DNA from: CAZTZL01 sp964537715
GTDB lineage: Bacteria > Zhuqueibacterota > QNDG01 > DSAB01
Length of the DNA: 64,000 nucleotides
Direction: 5' to 3'
Assembly: GCA_964537715.1 (NCBI GenBank)
Contig: CAZIAH010000001.1
Location: forward strand, 77,165 to 141,164
In this document: one piece after another, positions 27,352 to 35,695 of the stretch
Numbering within the stretch: position 1 is the stretch's first letter
Layout of the letters: the number at the start of each line of letters is the position of its first letter
Program-made: the position numbers and the translations under genes
Notes under the pieces: model-generated
The model's database searches: none
What the model was told of the DNA's origin: nothing
Seen by the model: the letters and a program-made list of their open reading frames with translations, nothing else

Positions 27352-27800
27352 GATGCCCTTTCTGCGGCCGAAGCGACGATAAAGTGATTGATACCCGGTC
27401 CCGAAATAACGATAAAGTAATTCGCCGTCGGCGTCAATGCTTAAACTGCGGAAAGCGATTCATCACGGTTGAAGAAATCGAAAACAAAACGATTTCGGTT
27501 ATCAAAGCAGATGGACGGAGAGAACCTTACGATCGGGAAAAAATAATGCGAGGCATTCAAATCGCCTGCATCAAGCGTCCGGTTTCCATTGATCAGATCG
27601 AATCATTGGTGGAAAAAATAGAATCGAAGATCGAATCTGATTTTGTAAAAGAGATAGAAAGCAGAAAAATCGGAGAACTCGTATCCAAATATTTAAAGAA
27701 ACTGGATGAAGTTGCATACGTGCGTTTTACGTCTGTTTATCGAAAATTTGAAGACAAAGAAGAATTCCTGAAAGAACTCAAACAACTGGGAAAAAAATGA
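27348..27800 (+). CDS. nrdR: Transcriptional repressor NrdR
   Basis: 150 residues, starting at a TTG inside the end of the dCMP deaminase gene; this gives the family N-terminus MRCPFCG. A zinc ribbon (CPFC...CLNC) is followed by an ATP-cone domain (about 50-140, VIKADGRREPYDREK). NrdR senses ATP/dATP and represses ribonucleotide reductase genes, so coupling to dCMP deaminase links two steps of deoxynucleotide supply. No NrdR boxes were identified in the window. Confidence 0.95.
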   Translation: MRCPFCGRSDDKVIDTRSRNNDKVIRRRRQCLNCGKRFITVEEIENKTISVIKADGRREPYDREKIMRGIQIACIKRPVSIDQIESLVEKIESKIESDFVKEIESRKIGELVSKYLKKLDEVAYVRFTSVYRKFEDKEEFLKELKQLGKK

Positions 27801-27843
27801 CAAGGGAACGTTTTCCCTTCGCCTAATACGTAACGGAGCGTGA

Positions 27844-29181
27844 ATGGCATTCAATAAAACTTTTAAAGGAGGAGCGCATCCTCCAGAAAATAAACGGAGC
27901 ACAGAACGAAATGCCATTGAGAACTGTCCCAACCCAGAAAAAGTCATCATCCCTCTTCAACAGCATATCGGAAGTCCACCGGAACTTGTCATTGAAAAAG
28001 GTGCGGAGGTCAAAACTGGACAGATACTTGCAAAGGCGACCCAGTTTGTTTCTGTACCGGTGCATGCGACGATTTCCGGAACTGTCGCTGCAATTGAAAA
28101 GTATCCCCACCCGCTTGGAACGAACCTGCTTTCCATCATTATAGAAAGTGACGGCAACGATACCTGGACAAATACAATCAAACACAATCCCGACTATTTC
28201 GATCTTCCCGTCGATGAGATGAAAAACCGGATTCAACAAGCGGGCATTGCAGGTATGGGAGGAGCAGCATTTCCGACCCATGTCAAATTGTCTCCTCCTC
28301 CTGAAAAACCAATTGAAATATTATTTCTCAACGGCGTGGAATGTGAGCCTTACCTGACTGCGGATCATCGTCTCATGCTGGAACATCCGGATGCAATTCT
28401 CAGTGGACTGCGTATTTTAATGAAAATTCTGAACGCGAAACGGGCAATTATCGGAATCGAGAAAAACAAACCAGATGCGATTCGCCTGTTCCAGAAAAAA
28501 ACCAAGTCCAGAAAAAAAATATCGGTACTGCCATTGGAGGTCAAATATCCACAGGGCGCGGAAAAACAACTCATCTATGCGGCTACGGGACGTGTCATTC
28601 CTTCCGGCGGTCTTCCTATGGATGTTGGATGTCTTGTACTGAATGTGGGAACCGTCTTCGCCATTTACGAAGCTGTCTCATCGAACAAACCGCTGATCGA
28701 AAGGGTCATTACAGTATCCGGACCTGGCATTAACAAACCCAAGAATCTCCGCGTTCGTATCGGAACACCTTTCAAATCCCTCATCGAATACTGCGGAGGA
28801 TATACAAATATTTCGGCGAAATTGATCAACGGCGGTCCAATGATGGGAATCGCTCAATATACCGACGAAGTTCCCGTGATTAAGGGCACTTCGGGAATAC
28901 TGGTATTGGATAAAAAAACGGCCTCACATCGTGAAGAACATCCCTGCATTCGCTGTGCACGATGTGTCGATACCTGTCCCATGAAGCTGATGCCGACTGA
29001 ACTGGCTTCGCTCGTCAAACATGAAAAATATGATCAGACTGCACGTATCGGATTATACGATTGCATTGAATGCGGGACTTGCGCATTTGTCTGTCCTGCG
29101 AATATTCAACTCGTACACTACATCAAACTCGGGAAAGCCATTTTAAATGAGAAACAAAAAGAAGTGGAACAATCGGCATGA
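27844..29181 (+). CDS. rnfC: Rnf complex subunit C
   Basis: 445 residues. An N-terminal RnfC/NqrA-like barrel-sandwich domain has GGAHPPENK. The FMN/NADH-binding region has GMGGAAFPTHVKL and FLNGVECEPYLTADHRLMLE. Two 4Fe-4S clusters follow: CIRCARCVDTCP and CIECGTCAFVCP. RnfC takes electrons from or gives them to NADH on the cytoplasmic face. It begins the rnfCDGEA set. The C-terminus stops soon after the clusters, without the long Ala/Lys tail of gammaproteobacterial RnfC. Confidence 0.95.
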   Translation: MAFNKTFKGGAHPPENKRSTERNAIENCPNPEKVIIPLQQHIGSPPELVIEKGAEVKTGQILAKATQFVSVPVHATISGTVAAIEKYPHPLGTNLLSIIIESDGNDTWTNTIKHNPDYFDLPVDEMKNRIQQAGIAGMGGAAFPTHVKLSPPPEKPIEILFLNGVECEPYLTADHRLMLEHPDAILSGLRILMKILNAKRAIIGIEKNKPDAIRLFQKKTKSRKKISVLPLEVKYPQGAEKQLIYAATGRVIPSGGLPMDVGCLVLNVGTVFAIYEAVSSNKPLIERVITVSGPGINKPKNLRVRIGTPFKSLIEYCGGYTNISAKLINGGPMMGIAQYTDEVPVIKGTSGILVLDKKTASHREEHPCIRCARCVDTCPMKLMPTELASLVKHEKYDQTARIGLYDCIECGTCAFVCPANIQLVHYIKLGKAILNEKQKEVEQSA

Positions 29182-29198
29182 ACGAAGGAGCATCTCGA

Positions 29199-30224
29199 AT
29201 GACAGATAAATTTTTTCTTTCTTCTTCGCCCCATATTAAAGACAAGGACTCGATACCGAAAATCATGCATTCTGTCATTGTGGCGCTTGTTCCCGCAGGA
29301 ATCGGTGCTGTCTATTTCTTCGGAATTCAGGCGTTGTGGGTCATTCTGATCGCCTCGGCCGCATCCATTGTGACCGAACTTCTCTGTCAGTTGATCATGA
29401 AACGGCCCGTCACCATTTTGGATGGAAGCGCCTGGCTCACTGGCATCCTGCTTGCATATAATCTTCCTTCGGATGTTCCGCTGTGGCTTCCCGCGATCGG
29501 TGCATTTTGCGGGATTCTTATAGGCAAACAACTTTTCGGCGGCCTCGGTTACAATCCGATGAATCCTGCCCTGATCGGCCGCGCCTTTCTCATGGCCTCC
29601 TGGCCGACTTACATGACCGTTTTTCGTGTCATTCCCAGAAATGGCACGCTCTCTGGAATCGATATCGTCACTTCCGCCACACCCCTAAATGTGTTTCGCC
29701 ATGCCCGTGAAATCATCACTCACAGTACATCTTACTCGACGGATCAGGTCATTCAAGCCCAGGATACCATTTCCCAATTGTACAATGCCCAACCGAATCT
29801 TTTTTTTGGAAGAATCGGCGGATGTCTCGGTGAAACCTCGGCCTTCCTGCTTCTCATCGGTGCTGTTTTTTTGATGTACAAAAGAATCATCGGCTGGAAA
29901 ATTCCTTTTTCGTATATTACGACGGTCGGTCTGCTTACATGGCTTTTTGGAGGAACCGATGGGCTCACCACAGGGAATTTTCTATTCCATCTGCTTTCAG
30001 GCGGTTTGATTCTGGGAGCATTTTATATGGCTACAGACATGGTCACTTCGCCGGTGACATTCAAGGGTCGGGTTATTTTCGGTATCGGCTGTGGTATCAT
30101 TACCGTGATTATCCGTCTTTGGGGAGGTTATCCCGAAGGGGTCAGTTATGCGATCTTATTAATGAATCTGACGACCCCTCTCATTGATAAATACACAAGA
30201 TCCAAAATTTTTGGAGAAAGATAA
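29199..30224 (+). CDS. rnfD: Rnf complex subunit D
   Basis: About 341 residues, polytopic. The ATG at 29199 is preferred because GAAGGAG lies 8 bases upstream. An ATG at 29178 overlapping the rnfC stop would add seven residues. The flavinylation motif is seen as TSATPL, where the Thr carries covalent FMN in the family, along with the NPMNPALIGRAFL signature. It forms the membrane core with RnfE and RnfA. ApbE, which attaches the FMN, is not in the window. Confidence 0.93.
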   Translation: MTDKFFLSSSPHIKDKDSIPKIMHSVIVALVPAGIGAVYFFGIQALWVILIASAASIVTELLCQLIMKRPVTILDGSAWLTGILLAYNLPSDVPLWLPAIGAFCGILIGKQLFGGLGYNPMNPALIGRAFLMASWPTYMTVFRVIPRNGTLSGIDIVTSATPLNVFRHAREIITHSTSYSTDQVIQAQDTISQLYNAQPNLFFGRIGGCLGETSAFLLLIGAVFLMYKRIIGWKIPFSYITTVGLLTWLFGGTDGLTTGNFLFHLLSGGLILGAFYMATDMVTSPVTFKGRVIFGIGCGIITVIIRLWGGYPEGVSYAILLMNLTTPLIDKYTRSKIFGER

Positions 30225-30228
30225 AATT

Positions 30229-30813
30229 ATGAAAGACATCACCCAATTCGCGGCAACGCTGACTCTCGTGGCTTTGATCACAGCCGGATCTCTTGCCTGG
30301 GTAAACAAAATCACAAAACCGAAAATCATCGAACAGCAAAGAAATGAACTCACAAATGCACTTTCTTCGGTTCTGCCGGATTGCGCCTATGGTAGCATCG
30401 TTCCCGTTAAAAAAGACGACCATATTTTGTATTATCGGGGATATCTGGATAAAGCACGAACACAACTCGTCGGGTATGCCTTCCTTGCAGAAGGCAAAGG
30501 ATATTCGAGTACGATCCGTACACTCGTGGGAATCGATACTTCGTGTACCATTTATGCTATAAAAATTCTCTCGCAGCAGGAAACTCCCGGTTTGGGCAGT
30601 CTCTGCGAGCAAGTCCGATCCGGTGAATCCAAACCTTGGTGGCAGGTGCAATTTACCGGGAAAATGGCAAAGGGAATCGCTGTAGACAAAGACAAGGGGG
30701 AGATCGAATCCATTACCGGAGCCACAATCACATCCCGCGCGATCACCAATTCCATTGCCGAAGGTGTGAACCGGTTATTTGAACATCCGGATTTAAACAA
30801 TACGAACAAATAG
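30229..30813 (+). CDS. rnfG: Rnf complex subunit G
   Basis: 194 residues from the ATG at 30229, with GGAGAAAG upstream. It has one N-terminal membrane helix and a periplasmic FMN-binding domain. The flavinylation motif is ITGATITSRA, in which the last Thr of S/T-G-A-T-x-T carries the FMN phosphoester. Segments ETPGLG and KDKGEIESIT match the family. The start lies 4 bases after the rnfD stop. Confidence 0.93.
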   Translation: MKDITQFAATLTLVALITAGSLAWVNKITKPKIIEQQRNELTNALSSVLPDCAYGSIVPVKKDDHILYYRGYLDKARTQLVGYAFLAEGKGYSSTIRTLVGIDTSCTIYAIKILSQQETPGLGSLCEQVRSGESKPWWQVQFTGKMAKGIAVDKDKGEIESITGATITSRAITNSIAEGVNRLFEHPDLNNTNK

Positions 30814-30830
30814 AAACGATTGAGGAAAAA

Positions 30831-31445
30831 ATGTCTGCCGGAAAAGAATTGATCAAAGGTTTGTACAAAGAAAATCCCGTGTTTCGACTGATGCTGGGAC
30901 TTTGTCCTGTCCTGGCAACTTCGTCTTCAGTAAGCAATGCCATTGGCATGGGAGGATCCGTTATCTTTGTTTTAATTTGTTCCAATGTCATTATTTCACT
31001 GATCAAACAATGGATCCCCTCAAAAATCAGAATCCCGATTTTTATCATGATTATCGCCACTTTCGTGACGATTGTGGACCTCGTCATGGCGGGATTTTTC
31101 CCGGCGCTGCACAAATCCCTCGGTCTCTATATTCCTCTGATCGTTGTGAACTGTATCATCCTGGGCCGCGCTGAAGCTTTCGCCAGCAAGAATAGTTCAA
31201 TTTATTCAATTCTGGATGGTTTCGGTATGGGATTCGGTTTTGCGCTCGCGATCGTTACCATTGCCACATTTCGGGAAATCTTGGGGAACGGAACCTGGCT
31301 GGGCATGCCTGTTTTGGGTGCAGAATATCAGCCTGCTCTCTTGATGATCCTGCCTCCGGGAGCCTTTTTAACAATTGGAATCCTGATCGGTTTCTTCAAT
31401 TGGTTCGAACATCGTCGAGCCATTGCTCGGTCATCTCAAACATAA
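30831..31445 (+). CDS. rnfE: Rnf complex subunit E
   Basis: 204 residues with six predicted membrane helices. The paired Cys motifs LGLCPVLATSS and VVNCIILGRAEAF bind the intramembrane 2Fe-2S cluster shared with RnfA. It is the inverted-topology partner of RnfA. It is followed at 9 bases by rnfA. Confidence 0.93.
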   Translation: MSAGKELIKGLYKENPVFRLMLGLCPVLATSSSVSNAIGMGGSVIFVLICSNVIISLIKQWIPSKIRIPIFIMIIATFVTIVDLVMAGFFPALHKSLGLYIPLIVVNCIILGRAEAFASKNSSIYSILDGFGMGFGFALAIVTIATFREILGNGTWLGMPVLGAEYQPALLMILPPGAFLTIGILIGFFNWFEHRRAIARSSQT

Positions 31446-31454
31446 GGAATCAAC

Positions 31455-32093
31455 ATGGAAATACACTCGCTTCTCATCATCACAGTCAGTGCCATTTTTA
31501 TATCGAACTTCGTTCTGACCCGTTTTCTCGGACTTTGCCCCTATATCGGCGTTTCCAACCAGCTTGATTCCGCCATCGGAATGGGCATGGCTGTGATTTT
31601 CGTCATGAGTCTGGCTTCCGCGGTCACCTGGACGATTTACAACTTTTTTCTTGTTCCATCGAACTCCAATCTGCTCTTTCGAATTTTCATGCACGGTCAA
31701 GGATCTCCTCCCGATTTGAGCTATCTTCGCACGATTAGTTTTATTCTGGTCATTGCAGCACTCGTACAATTTGTCGAAATGGTTGTCCAAAAGATCAGTC
31801 CGGGACTCTATCGTTCTCTCGGCATCTATTTGCCTCTGATCACAACCAACTGCGCCGTCCTCGGCGTTTCGATTTTAAACATCGATTCGGAATATAATTT
31901 TATGCAAAGTCTCATCAACGGTTTTGCCTCGGGAATAGGGTTCACCCTTGCCCTCGTTCTCATGGCAGGATTGCGGGAAAGACTGGATCTGGCAAACATT
32001 CCAAAATCGATGAAAGGTGCACCCATTGCTTTCATCATGGCTGGCTGTATGTCTCTTGCCTTTATGGGTTTTTCTGGTTTAAAAATCGGCTAA
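31455..32093 (+). CDS. rnfA: Rnf complex subunit A
   Basis: 212 residues with six membrane helices and the Cys motifs FLGLCPYIGVSN and ITTNCAVLGVS. It is longer than many RnfA proteins because of a loop around residues 60-85. In most rnf operons the gene for the ferredoxin-like RnfB follows directly; here the next gene is tatC. Confidence 0.93.
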   Translation: MEIHSLLIITVSAIFISNFVLTRFLGLCPYIGVSNQLDSAIGMGMAVIFVMSLASAVTWTIYNFFLVPSNSNLLFRIFMHGQGSPPDLSYLRTISFILVIAALVQFVEMVVQKISPGLYRSLGIYLPLITTNCAVLGVSILNIDSEYNFMQSLINGFASGIGFTLALVLMAGLRERLDLANIPKSMKGAPIAFIMAGCMSLAFMGFSGLKIG

Positions 32094-32111
32094 CTCAATT
32101 TTATTCCATCA

Positions 32112-32891
32112 ATGTCTGATGATTCGAAATCCAAAGTAAAGAAAGCAAATCAAAAGGAGATGCCATTCCTCGATCATCTCGAGGAACTGCGATGGCGTAT
32201 TCTGAAAAGCCTGGGATCCATTTTCCTCTTTACATTTATTGCTTTCCCATTTACGGGTTATTTGCTCGATTTTCTCACGCTTCCCAATAGCCAGCTAAAA
32301 GCACCTGCCAAATTGATTTTTCTCAAGCCCACGGGCATGCTCATGGTTCGACTGGAAATCGCTATCGCTGCAGGAATTCTTATTTCTCTTCCTGTAATCT
32401 TTTATCAACTCTGGATGTTTGTTTCTCCCGGCCTTCTGCACAGAGAACGAAGATTTGTTCTTCCTGCAATTTTTTTGACTACTTTTTGTTTCTTAACCGG
32501 TGCTGCATTTGCATATATCATTCTTGTCCCGATGGTTTTACCTTTTCTCTTCAAAATGGGAACCAAATCCATTGATGCCAATATTAACATCACAGAATAC
32601 ATGAGCTTTGTTCTTCGATTGATTCTGGTGGCCGGTTTGATTTTCGAATTACCGATTCTGTCATTTTTCCTGTCAAGAATCGGCATTCTCAGCCCTGCAT
32701 TTTTAAAAAAATACCGCCCATACAGTGTCGTACTCATCTTTATTTTTTCGGCCATCATCACTCCTCCAGATCCTGTCAGTCAACTTCTTATGGCTTTCCC
32801 GTTGCTCATGCTTTACGAAATCAGTATCTGGGTCTCACATATTGGATATCTGGTCAAGGTAAGAAAAGAAAAAAATCAGAATACCAAATAA
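32112..32891 (+). CDS. tatC: Twin-arginine translocase subunit TatC
   Basis: 259 residues with six membrane helices. The family motif MPFLDHLEELRWRI is near the N-terminus, with LFFLKPTGML-like and FQLWMFVSPGL-like segments after it. TatC binds the twin-arginine signal peptide and recruits TatA. Two tatA-like genes lie 4.3 kb away on the other strand. It is 18 bases after rnfA, probably co-transcribed, and ends at a strong hairpin. Confidence 0.95.
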   Translation: MSDDSKSKVKKANQKEMPFLDHLEELRWRILKSLGSIFLFTFIAFPFTGYLLDFLTLPNSQLKAPAKLIFLKPTGMLMVRLEIAIAAGILISLPVIFYQLWMFVSPGLLHRERRFVLPAIFLTTFCFLTGAAFAYIILVPMVLPFLFKMGTKSIDANINITEYMSFVLRLILVAGLIFELPILSFFLSRIGILSPAFLKKYRPYSVVLIFIFSAIITPPDPVSQLLMAFPLLMLYEISIWVSHIGYLVKVRKEKNQNTK

Positions 32892-32921
32892 TAAGGCCGT
32901 TGCATGAACAACGGCCTTATT
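32890..32921 (+). terminator. Hairpin terminator after tatC, shared by convergent genes
   Basis: A perfect 13-bp stem, AATAAGGCCGTTG with CAACGGCCTTATT, around a 6-base loop. It begins within the tatC stop codon. GC-rich with A/T edges, it can act on both strands and sits between convergent genes (tatC and the barrel-YbgF gene). Confidence 0.85.
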
Positions 32922-32944
32922 CAGTTAGGTAGGATAAAATAAGG

Positions 32945-34252
32945 TTACAAACGACCTAAATATCGCATGGCCTTGGGTGCATATTCACTGTCAGGATACC
33001 GGCTCATCAATTCCTGGAACTGCTCTCTCGCCCGATCCGTATTCCCCAGTTTCATCTGGCACAATCCGTTCATAATCAATGCATCGTCAAATTTGTACGA
33101 GGATTTATATCGCATCACTGCATTGAAGTAGTCGATGGCCTGCCTGTAATCGCCCATCGCATTATAGCTCTCACCAATCCAGTACTGACAATTACTCGCC
33201 AGACGATGATCGGGATTGGTACTTAAAAGCTCTTCGAAACTCTGAATTGCATCCTTATATTTGTGCGCATAAAACTTTTGTAAAGCGGCTTCATAGTTTT
33301 GCTTAAAAATTTCTTCGTTCTGGACACCAAAGGAACCTTTTTTATATCCTGAATATTCACCAGCAACGCTACTTGATAAATCAGCGATTGCTTTTTCATT
33401 TGCGGCCACACGTTCTTGAAGCGATTCCAGATCGTTCAACTTTGAGTTCATATTGCTCTTCACATTGTCAATTTTCTGCATAACCTGACCGGCTTCTGTA
33501 TCCGGATAGGCTGTTTCTTCAGTCGCACTTTCAGAAGCTTCCGGTGAGAAAAGAAGCGCCAGAGCGTCTTCTTCCTCATCATTGCTGTTCGTATTCTTTC
33601 CGTTAAACAATTCATCCAAAGAAGCGACCTCTCCACTGTCCAACGGATATTCCATTTCTTCTCTTTGCGTGGGTCGCTCTCCACGAGGAATCGTATAACT
33701 CAGGCCTGCTTTCCCGACGTAATAAACCGGTTTTTCGTCGGCATCCGAGGAAAGAATATAACGATAATCCGCGGTAAGATGAAACGTCCACTCTTCGTTG
33801 ATCGGATATTCAATACCACCACCGACAAAAATGCCTCCATCAAAATATGGATCGGTGGATCCCAATCCCTTTATTTCGGTCGTATGCCTGAATGCACAAA
33901 GCCCTCCAAAAATAAAAGGCAAAAGCTTGCTTCCTTCGCTCAATTTATAGGCTGCCTTGACTTCCAAATTCGGAAGAAGCGTCGTCTTGAAATTTTCCCA
34001 GGTAAGAATTCTGTCGTAAATGCTATTGATTCCCAAACCGGCAGTGATAAAAACCCTGGGCGAAGCATTATATTTCAGAAAAAATTCGATCCCAGGACCA
34101 AGTCCCTTACTGCCGATTTGTGCGGCATCCTGACGGGTTCCCACCAGGCCTCCACCCACAGCGTCCGGTCTGGTTAAATTCATCTGTGATGCCTTCACTG
34201 CATCGCTACTCATAAAAATAAGAAGCACGATAAGACAGTAAATACGTTTCAT
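32945..34252 (-). CDS. Outer-membrane barrel fused to YbgF/CpoB-like TPR domain
   Basis: 435 residues. A signal peptide (about 1-22) leads to a small beta-barrel-like region (about 30-195; alternating strands, GLGINSIYD, GGGIEYPI, YYVGKAGLSYTI). An acidic linker follows (about 205-255), then a coiled coil (about 260-300). The C-terminal domain has three TPR units (about 315-435: AIQSFEELLSTNPDH, AIDYFNAVMRY, REQFQELMSRYPDSEYAPKA). The coiled coil plus TPR order is that of CpoB/YbgF of the Tol-Pal system; the barrel is an addition. No tol or pal genes lie nearby. Confidence 0.7.
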   Translation of the reverse strand: MKRIYCLIVLLIFMSSDAVKASQMNLTRPDAVGGGLVGTRQDAAQIGSKGLGPGIEFFLKYNASPRVFITAGLGINSIYDRILTWENFKTTLLPNLEVKAAYKLSEGSKLLPFIFGGLCAFRHTTEIKGLGSTDPYFDGGIFVGGGIEYPINEEWTFHLTADYRYILSSDADEKPVYYVGKAGLSYTIPRGERPTQREEMEYPLDSGEVASLDELFNGKNTNSNDEEEDALALLFSPEASESATEETAYPDTEAGQVMQKIDNVKSNMNSKLNDLESLQERVAANEKAIADLSSSVAGEYSGYKKGSFGVQNEEIFKQNYEAALQKFYAHKYKDAIQSFEELLSTNPDHRLASNCQYWIGESYNAMGDYRQAIDYFNAVMRYKSSYKFDDALIMNGLCQMKLGNTDRAREQFQELMSRYPDSEYAPKAMRYLGRL

Positions 34253-34601
34253 CTTTTTTATCCTCCCTAAGACATTTTTAGTTTCTAAGACGCAAATATA
34301 ATATAACTTTAAAGCTGCAAATATATTGCCAAAAACTATATAAACAAAATATGATTATCCTACACTTAAAATAATCAGTAACTTAGAATCATTCCGTGTT
34401 GAATAAAAAAAGAATATCAAGATTAAAAGAGGTGATTGATATTTTATCACCCTAAGTGCGCCTTTTTTCACCAGACAAACAATGACTTACAGCTTAAGTA
34501 ACTGTAATCCATTCAATTCAATTTATGACAGAATTTTAACAAAATCAAGCAAAAAACGATTTTTTTAATGTAGTCAAAAACAGATCCAATGCATAAAAGA
34601 A
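34253..34601. other. Intergenic region upstream of the barrel-YbgF gene
   Basis: 349 AT-rich bases with no open frame of note. The minus strand should hold the promoter of the barrel-YbgF gene; a clear AGGGAGGA ribosome site lies just before its ATG. A short hairpin, GGTGAT (9-base loop) ATCACC, lies near 34431-34451. No known RNA element was recognised. Confidence 0.4.
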
Positions 34602-35102
34602 TTACTCCAAGGATTCAAAACGATTCAGATCATGGTTTTTCCTGACTTGTTCGGGGTGAAATACCTGGCCATTCATAACAATATAAACGCCACCTGGCAG
34701 AGTTTGAACGGCGACAATGGCACCCCCAATATTGAATGAGGCATCACTTGATTTAAAACGCGCCGGCTCGATTGCACCCGTTAATACAATGGTCTTATCG
34801 GTATTGGGCATCAAGGCTTTTGCAGTCTCGATAATCGTATCCGTACCATGCGTGACAATAATGCGGTTACACGGTTCGGATCGAATTTTTTTATCGACAA
34901 ATAAGCGGTCCTCATCTGTCATATCCAGACTGTCTTTTTTTAGCACGGATTCGCATTCGAATTCCAGACTGGTATTCGCTTCGCGAAGTATCGTAATGAC
35001 CTGAGGTTCGCCGATTTCGTAGACACTCTTTTGATCAAAATAAATTTTGTCGATTGTTCCGCCAACGGAGAATATTTTAATTTTCAAACGATTCGACTCC
35101 AA
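34602..35102 (-). CDS. Short asparaginase N-terminal-domain protein
   Basis: 166 residues covering only the N-terminal domain of the L-asparaginase family. It has the first Thr motif FSVGGTIDK, the second motif VTHGTDT and the Lys/Thr-bearing VLTGA. Full asparaginases are about 330 residues with a C-terminal domain that completes the active site in the tetramer. The stop is a clean end, not a frameshift, and single-domain proteins of this size are known. The substrate is uncertain. It is preceded by a terminator for the upstream gene. Confidence 0.75.
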   Translation of the reverse strand: MESNRLKIKIFSVGGTIDKIYFDQKSVYEIGEPQVITILREANTSLEFECESVLKKDSLDMTDEDRLFVDKKIRSEPCNRIIVTHGTDTIIETAKALMPNTDKTIVLTGAIEPARFKSSDASFNIGGAIVAVQTLPGGVYIVMNGQVFHPEQVRKNHDLNRFESLE

Positions 35103-35108
35103 TAAAAG

Positions 35109-35133
35109 ACCCCAAGATTTTTTATCTCAGGGT
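35109..35133 (-). terminator. Terminator after the adenosine-specific kinase gene
   Basis: On the minus strand ACCCTGAGAT pairs with ATCTTGGGGT (10 bp including two G-T pairs, 5-base loop), followed by CTTTTATT. It lies 45 bases after the stop at 35179 and just before the asparaginase-like start, so that gene may need its own promoter. Confidence 0.55.
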
Positions 35134-35178
35134 TTTTATTATACCATTTTTATTTTATTATCGTATTCCGAAATTTCG

Positions 35179-35664
35179 TTAAACGATCTTATAGCCAATA
35201 TTGCGCAGAAAGGATTTCCTTCTTTTGACATCCTCCTCCCTTTCGACTCCCAACGGACTTTGCCCGTCCACAACGCCGACAATGCCGCGCCCTAACTCCG
35301 TTTTGACAACAAGCACCTGCGTCGGATTGGACGTCGCGCAAAAAATCCGACAGATTTCGTTGAGATTGCGAATGGCCGGCAATACATTGATCGGAAAACA
35401 ATTTTTTAGAAATAATATGAACGAATGCCCTGCTCCAATAGCAAGTGCATTCTTTTCCGCCAGTGCAATCATCTCTTCATCGGTGCCTGTCAGACGAACT
35501 AGACAGGGACCTGAAGCTTCGCAGAATGCAAAGCCAAACTTGATTCCCGGCACAGTCGCGACAAGCACCTCATGAATATCTTCGACTGTTTTGATAAAAT
35601 GCGATTGTCCTAAAATAAAATTCAAATCGTCGGGTTTTTCGATTGCAACAGCTTCAATATCCAT
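35179..35664 (-). CDS. Adenosine-specific kinase (DUF355 family)
   Basis: 161 residues matching the small family first described from archaea (Pyrobaculum PAE2307-type). It has FILGQSHFIKTVEDIHE, FGFAFCEASGPCLVR, the HSFILFLKNCFPINVL pattern and the end EREEDVKRRKSFLRNIGYK. The family phosphorylates adenosine to AMP according to structural work; the physiological role is unclear. Upstream is gatA, 31 bases away. Confidence 0.85.
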   Translation of the reverse strand: MDIEAVAIEKPDDLNFILGQSHFIKTVEDIHEVLVATVPGIKFGFAFCEASGPCLVRLTGTDEEMIALAEKNALAIGAGHSFILFLKNCFPINVLPAIRNLNEICRIFCATSNPTQVLVVKTELGRGIVGVVDGQSPLGVEREEDVKRRKSFLRNIGYKIV

Positions 35665-35695
35665 TCAAATTTCCTCCGGTCACATCAAGTCCATT

